Below are positions 17,520 through 25,125 of a DNA stretch of 64,000 bases, piece by piece (positions within the stretch are counted from its first letter, which is position 1; every line of letters starts with the position of its first letter). Source of the stretch: Prauserella alba. Lineage in GTDB: Bacteria; Actinomycetota; Actinomycetes; Mycobacteriales; Pseudonocardiaceae. The stretch spans positions 174,841-238,840 of the forward strand of contig NZ_JAMTCH010000003.1 in assembly GCF_024171735.1 (NCBI RefSeq). The letters are read 5' to 3'. The notes beneath the pieces were generated by a model that was not told where the DNA came from, did no database searches, and worked only from the letters and a program-made list of their open reading frames with translations. The translations under genes were made by a program, and so were the position numbers.

Positions 17520-18310
17520 TACCCGGCCTCCGTACCGTCACTGCTGTCGGTGCCCAGATATGCGCGTACGACCTCGGGGTCGGACTGCACCTCGGCGGGC
17601 GGCCCGTCGGCGATGACGCGCCCGAAGTCGAGGACCGTCACGCGATCGGCGATACCCATCACCAGGCCCATGTCGTGCTCGACGAGCAGGATCGAGATGT
17701 CGAGTTCCTCGCGTATCTCGCGGATCGTGTCGGCCAGCTCGGCGGTCTCCGCGGCGTTCATGCCCGCCGCGGGTTCGTCGAGCAGGAGCAGTGCGGGCTC
17801 GACGGCCAGCGCTCTGGCGATGTCCACGCGCTTCACCGCGCCGTAGGGCAGTGCGCCCGCGGGCGTGTGCAGCGCCGCACCGAGCCCGAGGAACTCGCAG
17901 ATCTCGGCCGCCCGCTCGGTGTGCCTGCGCTCCTGCTTCCGCACCCACGGCAACTGCAGCCCGCACTCCAGGAAACCGCCGCGGGTGAGCGAGTACCTGC
18001 CGAGCATGACGTTGTCGAGCACCGTCGACTGTGGAGAGAGAGCGGCGTTCTGGAACGCTCTGCCGATGCCGCGTTTCGCGAGCCGGTTCGGCCGGATGCC
18101 GGTGATGTCGTGCTCACCGAACCGCACCCGGCCCTCGCCCGCGCGGTACAGGCCGCTGATGACGTTGAAACAGCTCGACTTCCCCGCGCCGTTGGGTCCG
18201 ATGAGCGCATGCAACGAGCCGGGGTGGACGGCGAACGACACGGCGTCGAGGGCGCGCAACCCGCCGAACCGCAGCGTCACGTTCTCGACCGCGAGCTCGG
18301 CCCCGCTCAT
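17519..18310 (-). CDS. livG: Branched-chain amino acid-type ABC ATPase, LivG type
   Basis: 263 residues. Start chosen at MSGAELAVENV, 5-6 nt after GAGGTGG, rather than the codon three residues upstream. Walker A is GPNGAGKSS near 38-46, and Walker B LLLLDEPAAGMN is near 160. The LivG-type signature is LPYGAVKRVDIARAL (a PYG form instead of LSGGQ, common in this family). It overlaps livF by 4 nt and pairs with it as the two ATPases. Confidence 0.9.
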   Translation of the reverse strand: MSGAELAVENVTLRFGGLRALDAVSFAVHPGSLHALIGPNGAGKSSCFNVISGLYRAGEGRVRFGEHDITGIRPNRLAKRGIGRAFQNAALSPQSTVLDNVMLGRYSLTRGGFLECGLQLPWVRKQERRHTERAAEICEFLGLGAALHTPAGALPYGAVKRVDIARALAVEPALLLLDEPAAGMNAAETAELADTIREIREELDISILLVEHDMGLVMGIADRVTVLDFGRVIADGPPAEVQSDPEVVRAYLGTDSSDGTEAG

Positions 18311-19119
18311 CCCGACCACCTCGACAACCTGCGCTTGGCCGAACGTTGCTCGTGTGCGGCCTCCACCTGGCGCTCGGCCTCGGCCTCGGATTCCGCGTGG
18401 CCGCCGAGGTAGAGCCGCTGCACGTCCTCGCTCTCGGCCAGCTCGTCCGCCGGTGCCGAGAGCGCGAGCGTGCCGACCTCCAGCACCGCGGCGTGGTCGG
18501 CGACCCCGAGCGCCATGACGGCGTTCTGTTCGACCAGCACCACCGCGGTGCCCTGCTCGTGGATGTCCCGGATGATCGCGGCGATCCGCTCGACGATCTT
18601 GGGGGCCAGGCCGAGCGACGGTTCGTCGAGCAGCAGCAGTCTCGGACTCGACATCAGCGCCCTGCCGATGGCGAGCATCTGCTGTTCGCCGCCGGACAGC
18701 AGGCCCGCGCGCTGGCTCGCACGATCGGCCAGCACGGGGAAGAGCTCGTGCACACGCCGGCTCGCCGCGGTGCGTTCGGCGGCCGACCGCGCGCCGATCC
18801 CACCGGCGCGCAGGTTCTCCTCCACGCTCATCCGCGCGAAGATCTGACGCCCCTCCGGGACACCGACGACGCCCTGCCGCACGACGGCCGCCGGGTCGAG
18901 CTTGTCGAGACGCGTGCCGTCGTAGTGGATCTCACCTCCGGTGACGGAGCCGCGGTGCAGCCCCAGCGTGCCCGAGACAGCGCGCAGCAGCGTCGACTTG
19001 CCCGCTCCGTTGCTGCCCAGCACTGCCAGCACGCCGTCGTCGGGCACGTCCAGGTCGATGCCGTGGAGCGCGGAGACGGAACGCCCGTAGCGCACCCGCA
19101 GGTTCCGTACGGTCAGCAC
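18307..19119 (-). CDS. livF: Branched-chain amino acid-type ABC ATPase, LivF type
   Basis: 270 residues from GTG (VLTVRNLRVRYGR), 6 nt after GGGAG; readings that start further upstream are not family-like. Walker A GSNGAGKST is near 36-44, signature LSGGEQQMLAIGRAL near 140, Walker B LLLLDEPSLGL near 162. Typical lengths are 230-240; the extra tail (HAESEAEAERQVEAAHEQRSAK, from about 247) is charged and probably a coiled coil. First gene of the transporter operon, 165 nt downstream of the response regulator on the same strand. Confidence 0.9.
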   Translation of the reverse strand: MLTVRNLRVRYGRSVSALHGIDLDVPDDGVLAVLGSNGAGKSTLLRAVSGTLGLHRGSVTGGEIHYDGTRLDKLDPAAVVRQGVVGVPEGRQIFARMSVEENLRAGGIGARSAAERTAASRRVHELFPVLADRASQRAGLLSGGEQQMLAIGRALMSSPRLLLLDEPSLGLAPKIVERIAAIIRDIHEQGTAVVLVEQNAVMALGVADHAAVLEVGTLALSAPADELAESEDVQRLYLGGHAESEAEAERQVEAAHEQRSAKRRLSRWSG

Positions 19120-19177
19120 GATCGCTCCCTGGTCCGGGGGTTGATGCGCACGCCACTCCTCCCGCCGAGTGACTGGC

Positions 19178-19192
19178 GTCACTGCCAGTGAC
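19178..19192. promoter_or_regulatory. 15-bp perfect palindrome upstream of livF
   Basis: GTCACTGCCAGTGAC is a perfect odd palindrome 59 nt before the livF start, with an overlapping ACTGGC/GCCAGT repeat just upstream (19172-19188). A dyad between the response-regulator gene and the transporter operon is a good candidate binding site, possibly for that regulator. Function inferred. Confidence 0.5.
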
Positions 19193-19284
19193 GCGTAATC
19201 CTGCGACTCCGGGAGGAAGGCGCATACCTCCACGTGGAGAGCCAGTGCACAACGAACCGGACACGATGCCGGCAACAACCGGTG

Positions 19285-19905
19285 TCAGAGCAGCCCGGCC
19301 TCGCTCGCCTTGCCGATCGCTTCGACCCGGTTGCGCGCGCCGAGCTTGTGCAGCGCCGACTGCAGGTACGTCTTGACGGTGTTGCGCGTCAGCCCCGTCA
19401 CGTCGGCGATCTCCGGGTTGGTGCGCCCCTGGGCGGCGAGGCGCAGCACCTCGTATTCACGGCGCGTGAGGCCGCTGCGGGCGAGCGCGTCGGAACGTTG
19501 CCCCGCGTCGGGCATGATCCGCGGGTCGATGACCCGTTCGCCGCGCAGCACCCGGCGCAACGCGGCGACCAGGTCCGTACCGGCGACGTCCTTGAGGAGC
19601 CCGCCGTGCGCGCCCGCCTCGAGCGCGGCGACCACGCCCTGGTGATCGCCGTGAGCGGTGAACACGACGACCCGCACCCCGGGATGGGCGGCGCGCAGTC
19701 CCGCCACGACCTCGGGCGCGAGCATGTCGGGCAGCCGCAGGTCGAGCAGGACCAGGTCCGGTCGCAGCTCGGCCACCCGTTCGATGGCGGCGTGCCCCGA
19801 TTCGGCCGCTCCGGCGATCGTCAACGTCGGGTCGGTGCGCAACAGGAGCGTGACGCCGTCGCGCACCACCGGGTGGTCGTCGACGACGAGCACGGTGGCG
19901 GTCAC
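19285..19905 (-). CDS. NarL/LuxR-family response regulator
   Basis: 206 residues from GTG, 4-nt overlap with the kinase gene. Receiver domain 1-120 with acidic pair DD (9-10), phospho-acceptor Asp55 (LVLLDLRLPD) and Thr/Lys positions FTAHGD and LLKD. The C-terminal LuxR helix-turn-helix is LTRREYEVLRLAAQGRTNPE and following (about 140-190). It is the output partner of the kinase at 19902 and lies directly upstream of the Liv-type transporter operon, which it may control. Confidence 0.9.
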   Translation of the reverse strand: MTATVLVVDDHPVVRDGVTLLLRTDPTLTIAGAAESGHAAIERVAELRPDLVLLDLRLPDMLAPEVVAGLRAAHPGVRVVVFTAHGDHQGVVAALEAGAHGGLLKDVAGTDLVAALRRVLRGERVIDPRIMPDAGQRSDALARSGLTRREYEVLRLAAQGRTNPEIADVTGLTRNTVKTYLQSALHKLGARNRVEAIGKASEAGLL

Positions 19906-21101
19906 GACGCCGCACCGTCGACGTCGGGGATCCAGGCGCGCAACGTGCAGCCGCCGTCGTCGTCGCGCACCAGGCTGACGTTGCCGCCGACGCGCACCGC
20001 TCGCTGCGCCAGCGACCGCACCCCGAGGCCGGTGCTGACCTCCGGGCCGTCGTGGCCACCCTCGCCGTTGTGGACGCTGACGCCGTCGTCCGCCACCACG
20101 ACCTGGATGCCGCCGTCGCTCGGGCCGAGGCTCACCACCACGGAGTAGGCGCGCGCGTGCTTCTCGACGTTCAGCAGCCCCTCGCGGACCACCTGGACGA
20201 GCAACGAGGTGCGCTCGGCGTCCATCGGCGGTACGGGCGCGAGCTGTACGAACCGTGCGGGCACGCCCGTGCGGGCCTCGAACGACCGGGCATGCTCGGC
20301 CAGCTCCACCGGCAACGCCCGCTCCGGCGTGGTCTCGGCCAGCGCGAGCAGGGACTCGCGCAGTGCGCTCGACGCGGCCGACACGTCCTCCTCCAGGCGC
20401 CGCAGCCGGTGGTCCAGCACCGGATTGTCCCGGATCGCCTCGTGCAGATCGCGCACCTGCGCGCCGATGGAGAACAGCAGCGCGCCCACGGAGTCGTGCA
20501 GTGCGCTGCGCATCCGCTGCCGTTCGCCGGCGACGGCGTCGGACCGGCACGCCTCGGCCGCGTCGGCGAGGCGCAGCGCGTTGGCGGCCCGCCCTGCGAT
20601 GCCTTCGAGCGCCGTGACCGCGTCGTCGCCGAAATCGGCGGGCCTGCGCATGGCCGCGTAGGCGACGGCGACCGTCTGCTCCACGCCGCCGCGCGAGCCG
20701 AGGATCGGCACGGCCACCATCGCGCCGAGGCCCTCACCCCGCACCTGGGCGTCGAACTGATGCGTGATCGTGGGCGACTGCACGTAGTCCGTGACGCGCA
20801 CCGGCCGGCCCAGCGCGAGGACCCGGCCACCGATGCCCTGGCCGATCGGCACCGAGAGATTGCGCAACTGGTCGGTGCGGTTTCCCGAGAGCCAGCGGAT
20901 CACCGCCTCGTCGGGACTCTCGAGGTCGGCGACGAATCCGGAATCGGTGCCGAGGGTGTCCCGGATGCGCCGTGCCGTGCCGTTCAACGCCACCACCCGG
21001 TCCAGCACGGTCAGCAGGTCGTCGCGTTGGCGCAACAGTCCGTCGAGTACTTCGCCGTGCTCGACGGCCCGTTCCGTTGCGCGCCGTTTCTCGGCGGACA
21101 T
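19902..21101 (-). CDS. GAF-domain sensor histidine kinase (NarL-type partner)
   Basis: 399 residues from ATG (MSAEKRR). A coiled-coil N-terminus (1-50) leads into a GAF domain (about 45-180; IGQGIGGRVLALGRPVRV, GAMVAVPIL). The HisKA_3 box ALHDSVG has phospho-accepting His202; the ATPase region shows the N-box EGLLNVEKHA and a late GLGVRSLAQRA G-box. No membrane segments, so it is a cytoplasmic sensor. A start 17 codons upstream exists but lacks a ribosome site. Ligand unknown. Confidence 0.88.
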   Translation of the reverse strand: MSAEKRRATERAVEHGEVLDGLLRQRDDLLTVLDRVVALNGTARRIRDTLGTDSGFVADLESPDEAVIRWLSGNRTDQLRNLSVPIGQGIGGRVLALGRPVRVTDYVQSPTITHQFDAQVRGEGLGAMVAVPILGSRGGVEQTVAVAYAAMRRPADFGDDAVTALEGIAGRAANALRLADAAEACRSDAVAGERQRMRSALHDSVGALLFSIGAQVRDLHEAIRDNPVLDHRLRRLEEDVSAASSALRESLLALAETTPERALPVELAEHARSFEARTGVPARFVQLAPVPPMDAERTSLLVQVVREGLLNVEKHARAYSVVVSLGPSDGGIQVVVADDGVSVHNGEGGHDGPEVSTGLGVRSLAQRAVRVGGNVSLVRDDDGGCTLRAWIPDVDGAAS

Positions 21102-21320
21102 TCCGACACTATAAGCCAGGCGTGTCGGAATGCATACGACGAATTCCGGCACGCAGAGATTCTCGACAATGATTCACTGCTCGCGTGTGAGTGGAAACAA
21201 TAATCACCACAATTGATAGCTTGTGCTAAGCAAAGAAATGATCGACGGGCGCCGGGCCGGGTGTCGGGGTGCGTCGGCGCCGACCGGCGGGCCGGCGCCG
21301 AGCGCGGTAGCTTGCGGTGC
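21102..21320. other. AT-richer divergent intergenic region
   Basis: 219 nt between the kinase (minus) and the PPOX gene (plus). The part from 21140 to 21242 is clearly less G+C rich than its surroundings and contains an imperfect dyad around TAGCTTGTGCTAAGC (21217-21231). It presumably holds both promoters; I cannot assign boxes. Confidence 0.35.
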
Positions 21321-21758
21321 ATGCACGAGATGACGCGCGACGAATGGTGGCGGTTCGCGAGCGACGGGACGCGCACGGGCAAGGTGGGCGTGGTGCGCGC
21401 CGACGGCTCGCCGCACGTCACCCCGGTCTGGTTCGTCCTCCACGAGGGCGATGCCGGTGACGAGATCGTGTTCAACACCGGTGCCGAGACGGTGAAGGGC
21501 CGGGCGCTGCGCCGCGACCCACGGTTGTCGATGACGGTCGACGACCAGGCCCCGCCGTACTCGTACGTGCACGTCACCGCCGAGGCGACGCTGTCCGACG
21601 ATCTCGACGAGATGCTCGGCTGGGCGACGACGATCGGCGGTCGCTACATGGGGGAGGAGAACGCGGAGACCTTCGGGAAGCGCAACGCGGTCCCCGGCGA
21701 ACTGCTCGTCCGCGCCCGCATCACGAAGGTCGTCGCCCACGCGGAGCTGGCCGACTGA
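21321..21758 (+). CDS. PPOX-class FMN/F420-dependent oxidoreductase
   Basis: 145 residues from ATG (MHEMTRDEW). The split beta-barrel pattern of the pyridoxamine-phosphate-oxidase-like superfamily is visible: GKVGVVRADGSPHVTPVWFVL near 22-45, EIVFNTGAETVKGRALRRDPRLSMTVDD in the middle and YSYVHVTAEATL later. The protein is short and single-domain, as in actinobacterial F420- or FMN-binding reductases. Substrate unknown. It stands alone on the plus strand, convergent with the SRPBCC gene. Confidence 0.8.
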   Translation: MHEMTRDEWWRFASDGTRTGKVGVVRADGSPHVTPVWFVLHEGDAGDEIVFNTGAETVKGRALRRDPRLSMTVDDQAPPYSYVHVTAEATLSDDLDEMLGWATTIGGRYMGEENAETFGKRNAVPGELLVRARITKVVAHAELAD

Positions 21759-21803
21759 ACACCACCGCCGACGCCGCGTCCCACACGACGGCCGGCGGTC
21801 GCC

Positions 21804-22838
21804 TCACTTCGACCGCGACGACCCTGCTGTCTTGCGCCGCGCGGTTGCGCGCTGCTCGCCCTCGTCGGAGTCGCTCCTGTCGGAGTCGCTGTCGTCGGAA
21901 GCGGCGTCGCCCTCGTCGGAGTCGCCTTCGTCGAGATCGGAGTCGTCGCCGGGGGCGTCGTCGAGTTCGTCCTCGTCCCGGGCCGTCCCGTCCCGGTTCT
22001 GTTCCTCGTCGAGCCCTTCCTCGTGGGTCCTGACGACCTCCTCGTCCCGGATCTCGCCGCGCCAGCCCTCGGCCTCGTCCTGGTCGAGGATGGTGCGCGT
22101 CATCATGTGGCGTTTGATGTGCTTGAAGTCCGAGCGCACCCGTCGCCCCTGCGCGCGCCACAGGTTCGCCGTCTTCTCGAAGAAGCCCTGCGGGTGGTAT
22201 TCGAGCACGAGCAGGATGCGCGTCATCGTCGGTGCGAGCTCGTGAAACGTCACGGCGCCGTCGACGTAGCCCTTGGCGCCGGTCGACTTCCACACGATCC
22301 GCTCGTCCGGAACCTGTTCGACGATGGTGGATTCCCAGTCCCGGTGGGAGAAGAAGATCCGCGCCCGCCAGTGGACCTTCTCCTCGGACTCCTGCTCGAC
22401 CTTCTCCACTTTCCTGGTGAAGCCGGGGTAGTCCTCGAACGTGGTCCACTGGTTGTAGGCGACGCGAAGCGGGAGTCCCACGTCGCACTCCTCGACGATG
22501 TTGACGACCTTCACGTTGCCGCTCCCTCCGCTTCCCACGGCTCGTTCGGCCTTGTCCTTGGCCCCGCCGATCCCGGCACTCAGCGCGGCCTTGAGCGGTG
22601 ATGTGCCTTCTGCCAGCTCCTTCGCACCCGTGAGTGCCGCGCTCAGGCCGGAACCCCCGTTGTCGGCGACGCGGGTCAGCCGGCCCGTCAGGTCGGAGAC
22701 GGCGTCGGTGATCGAGCCGACCGTCCGCGAGACCACCGCTTCGAGCAGGTCCTGGCCGGCTTCCTTCAGATGCTCCAGCGGCAGCTCTTCCACCATGCCG
22801 CGGGCGGGCCCTCGTTCGCGCTGTTCGGCGTCACCCAT
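21804..22838 (-). CDS. SRPBCC-family protein with acidic tail
   Basis: 344 residues from ATG (MGDAEQRERG), overlapping the end of the upstream gene by 8 nt. The core (about 112-260) is a START/cyclase-like SRPBCC domain: EECDVGLPLRVAYNQWTTFE, FFSHRDWESTIVEQVPDERI, GAVTFHELAPTMTRI. An amphipathic alanine/glycine-rich region precedes it (30-105), and the last 80 residues are strongly acidic (runs of D, E, S). SRPBCC domains bind hydrophobic ligands; here the role is unknown. It forms one transcription unit with the low-complexity protein at 22831 and faces away from the 11-mer-repeat protein. Confidence 0.75.
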   Translation of the reverse strand: MGDAEQRERGPARGMVEELPLEHLKEAGQDLLEAVVSRTVGSITDAVSDLTGRLTRVADNGGSGLSAALTGAKELAEGTSPLKAALSAGIGGAKDKAERAVGSGGSGNVKVVNIVEECDVGLPLRVAYNQWTTFEDYPGFTRKVEKVEQESEEKVHWRARIFFSHRDWESTIVEQVPDERIVWKSTGAKGYVDGAVTFHELAPTMTRILLVLEYHPQGFFEKTANLWRAQGRRVRSDFKHIKRHMMTRTILDQDEAEGWRGEIRDEEVVRTHEEGLDEEQNRDGTARDEDELDDAPGDDSDLDEGDSDEGDAASDDSDSDRSDSDEGEQRATARRKTAGSSRSK

Positions 22839-23493
22839 CGCCGCCACCCGATGTGCGCTGTCGCGACGACGAGCCCCGCGACGACGAGCCCCGCGACGAC
22901 GAACCCCGCGACGAGGAGGACGCCTTCGGCTTCTTCGGTTTCTTCGGCGACGCCCCGCCACCGCCCGCCGCGGGCGTGCTCGGAGTGGCCGGTTCGCGGG
23001 GTGCACGTGTGCGGGAGCTCGATTTCCGTGCCTCGGCCGGAGCGTCGTCGTCCTGCCCGTCGCGGGACGACGACTCCTGTTCGGCTGCGTCGCCGCTGTC
23101 GTCCCGTCCGCTCTCCTCGCCGCGCGACTCCTGGTCGCGTTCCGTCTCGGCGGTGTCGCCGTCGTCGGCATCGCGCGGCGAATCGGTTCGCGGGGAACGG
23201 ATATCGGCGGCGCGTTCGGACAGATTGTCGCTCAGCGAATCGATCTTGTTGCTCGCGGCGGCGACGGCGGCCGTCCTCGCCGCGTCGACGAGACGGTCGC
23301 GCAGCGCGCTGAACTCACCGGACCCTGTGGCGGAAGCCAGCGCGTTGTCTGCCTTGGACAGCAGCTCCTTGCGGTCTCCCATGCGCCTTCCGGCGAGAAC
23401 GCCGCCCGCCATGAGCGCCAGTTTCATCCGGCGAGTGCGTCCGAGGGTGTAGCCGACCGCCATCGCGGCGGCGATCCGAGGTCCCTGTTTCAT
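22831..23493 (-). CDS. Low-complexity protein with hydrophobic N-terminus, unknown function
   Basis: 220 residues from ATG, 5 nt after GGAGG. Residues 1-40 contain IAAAMAVGYTLGRTRRMKLALMAGG in two short hydrophobic stretches (glycine-zipper-like, AVGYTLG), then a helical segment with SKADNALASATG. From residue 85 the chain is acidic and disordered; it ends in a lysine run (KKPKKPKASS) and repeated SSSRG units. I do not recognise a named family. Similar proteins with an AVGYxLGR opening occur beside SRPBCC proteins in actinobacteria, from memory. Possibly membrane- or surface-associated. Confidence 0.6.
   Translation of the reverse strand: MKQGPRIAAAMAVGYTLGRTRRMKLALMAGGVLAGRRMGDRKELLSKADNALASATGSGEFSALRDRLVDAARTAAVAAASNKIDSLSDNLSERAADIRSPRTDSPRDADDGDTAETERDQESRGEESGRDDSGDAAEQESSSRDGQDDDAPAEARKSSSRTRAPREPATPSTPAAGGGGASPKKPKKPKASSSSRGSSSRGSSSRGSSSRQRTSGGGDG
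22863..22907. repeat. Three 15-bp tandem repeats (coding)
   Basis: Unit GCGACGACGAGCCCC, three copies, the last with one change; on the minus strand they encode the SSSRG repeats near the C-terminus of the protein at 22831. Likely prone to slippage. Confidence 0.8.
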
Positions 23494-23819
23494 CCCGGCC
23501 TCCTGCTGGTGACGACGCGACTGCCCGTCGATGCTCAAGGGCCACGCCTGCCGGCGGCTCTCGATCCGCCTTCCGGGTCAGACTTACCCCCGGGCATGGG
23601 CCGTCACACCACGACACGGGGATCGGCCGAGTGCAGCCGGTGCCGAGCGGCCGCAGGCGTTTCAGGCGGGTGCCCGCAGCCGAACCTAGGAACGGGAAAC
23701 CGGGAGCGAACGAGAAGACCGGGATGCGGGGTCGAGGGTTCCCGCCGGATGTCCCGGCGATCGGGCCGCACCGAAACGTGGACGCTTCCGCCGGTGGTGT
23801 GGCAGTGAGGGGTGGACGG
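23494..23819. other. 326-nt divergent intergenic region of the SRPBCC/11-mer gene set
   Basis: It separates the gene at 22831 (minus) from the gene at 23820 (plus). I see one promoter candidate (reported separately at 23584-23609) and no small gene. The rest is ordinary high-GC sequence. Confidence 0.4.
23584..23609 (-). promoter_or_regulatory. Possible general-stress (SigB-like) promoter
   Basis: On the minus strand GTGT (23609-23606) is followed after 16 nt by GGGTAA (23589-23584), close to the GNNT-N14-16-GGGTAY pattern of actinomycete SigB-type promoters; the last position is A rather than C/T. It lies about 90 nt upstream of the gene starting at 23493. Confidence 0.35.
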
Positions 23820-24824
23820 ATGGCCGGCAGTGACGAGCGATCGCAGCAGGATGACGCCGACGGCGAGGGGACGGACTCCGGAGCAGAGCCGCGGCAGTCC
23901 GTCGCGGCACGTGCGGGAGGCGCGGCACAGCCCGACGTCCACCTCGACGTCCCGGTGGTGAAGGTCGAGGAGATCAGCCTGGAAGTGGAGAATCTCCGGG
24001 CGAGGGTGTCACTGCAGGCCGAGGTGCTCGACCTGCTCAAGCTCAACGTCGGTGTCGATGCCGAGCTCGGCCGGGTGGCGCTCCAGATCAAGGGGGTCGA
24101 GGCGCAGGCTCTGCTCGACGTCCGACTGGACAACGTCGCGGGCATCCTCGACCGAGTTCTGACGACGATCGACCGCAACCCCCAGATCCTCGAGCAGCTG
24201 ACCCAGGGCCTCGGCAGGGCCGTGGAGGAGGTCGGTGAGGGTGCGGGTTCGGCGGTGGAGGAGATCGGCGAGGGCGCCGGAGGGGCCGTCGAGCACGTCG
24301 GCGAGGGTGCCGGCTCAGCCGTCAAGGAGGTCGGCGCGGGCGCAGGCGGTGCGGTGGAGCGTGTCGGTGAAGGTGCCGGGGAAGCCGCCGAGAAGGTGGG
24401 TGCGGGAGCGGGCGACGCCGCCCGCGCGGTCGGCGAAGGTGCCGGAGGTGCCGTCGAGAACGTCGGTGAAGGCGCGGGGGAGACCGTCCAACAGGTGGGG
24501 CGCAGTGCGCACGATCTCGTCGACGGAACCGACGACGCGGAAGCCGGCGACGAGGAAGATGACGCCGACGACGATTACGACGAGGAAGCCGACGACGATT
24601 ACGACGAGGAATCCGACGAGGACGACGGCGACGAGGACGGGGACGGTACCGGCGATCGAAGCGCTGACGACCGGAAAACCGGGCAGCGGAGAGGCGGCCG
24701 GGGGTCCCGCGGGCGAGATGACGAGCAAGAACCCGCCCGGCGCACGCGCGGCGCCGGGCGGGACTCGTCGTCTCGGTCGCGTAGGCAGCGCGACCGGTCG
24801 TCCGGAAGGACGTCGCGCCGGTGA
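23820..24824 (+). CDS. Protein with conserved helical domain and eight 11-residue repeats, unknown function
   Basis: 334 residues from ATG (MAGSDERSQQ). Residues 38-128 are a compact conserved-looking domain (VHLDVPVVKVEEISLEVENL, then LNVGVDAELGRVALQIKGVE, then LDNVAGILDRVLTTIDRNPQ). Residues 134-221 are eight consecutive 11-mers of pattern AVEEVGEGAGx. Residues 237-279 are a D/E-rich tail, and 285-334 a basic RRGGRGSRGR/SRSRRQR tail. Eleven-residue periodicity is known from LEA proteins, synucleins and apolipoproteins, which form amphipathic helices on membranes or lipid surfaces. Function not known; it shares the neighbourhood with an SRPBCC protein and overlaps the small gene at 24821 by GTGA. 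Confidence 0.65.
   Translation: MAGSDERSQQDDADGEGTDSGAEPRQSVAARAGGAAQPDVHLDVPVVKVEEISLEVENLRARVSLQAEVLDLLKLNVGVDAELGRVALQIKGVEAQALLDVRLDNVAGILDRVLTTIDRNPQILEQLTQGLGRAVEEVGEGAGSAVEEIGEGAGGAVEHVGEGAGSAVKEVGAGAGGAVERVGEGAGEAAEKVGAGAGDAARAVGEGAGGAVENVGEGAGETVQQVGRSAHDLVDGTDDAEAGDEEDDADDDYDEEADDDYDEESDEDDGDEDGDGTGDRSADDRKTGQRRGGRGSRGRDDEQEPARRTRGAGRDSSSRSRRQRDRSSGRTSRR
24219..24482 (+). repeat. Eight tandem 33-bp coding repeats (11-residue units)
   Basis: Eight in-frame units encode AVEEVGEGAGS, AVEEIGEGAGG, AVEHVGEGAGS, AVKEVGAGAGG, AVERVGEGAGE, AAEKVGAGAGD, AARAVGEGAGG and AVENVGEGAGE. Position 5 is always V or I, positions 6, 8 and 10 always G, and position 9 always A. Codon use differs between copies, so the repeat is old and held at the protein level. 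Confidence 0.9.
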
Positions 24825-25060
24825 CGACGGAGGGCAGGGCCGACGTGTCGGTCAGGAGCACCGTGCGGGCCGAGGAGATCACCTTTTTCGACGAGCCCGA
24901 TACCCGGGTCGTGTTCAGCGGCGACACCGACGACCGGACGTCGACCTCCGGCAGCAGGTGCGTGCGTCTCCCGGATCCGGTTCGTGCGGGAGTGATCTAC
25001 CGCGACGTCCGGATCGACCACTGGATCACGGCGTACCTGGATGTCGACACGTCGACCTGA
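24821..25060 (+). CDS. Small protein of unknown function
   Basis: 79 residues from GTG, overlapping the previous stop by 4 nt (GTGA), so probably translationally coupled to the 11-mer-repeat protein. It is mixed alpha/beta with no signal peptide; visible features are EEITFFDEPDTRVVFSGD and RVDH-like RDVRIDHWITAYLDVD near the end. I do not recognise the family. Confidence 0.55.
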   Translation: MTTEGRADVSVRSTVRAEEITFFDEPDTRVVFSGDTDDRTSTSGSRCVRLPDPVRAGVIYRDVRIDHWITAYLDVDTST

Positions 25061-25125
25061 CCGCTCCCGCCGTGCGACGCGGTGGCGGTGCAGCACTCGC
25101 CGACCGGGCCGGCCGCACCGGCGGG

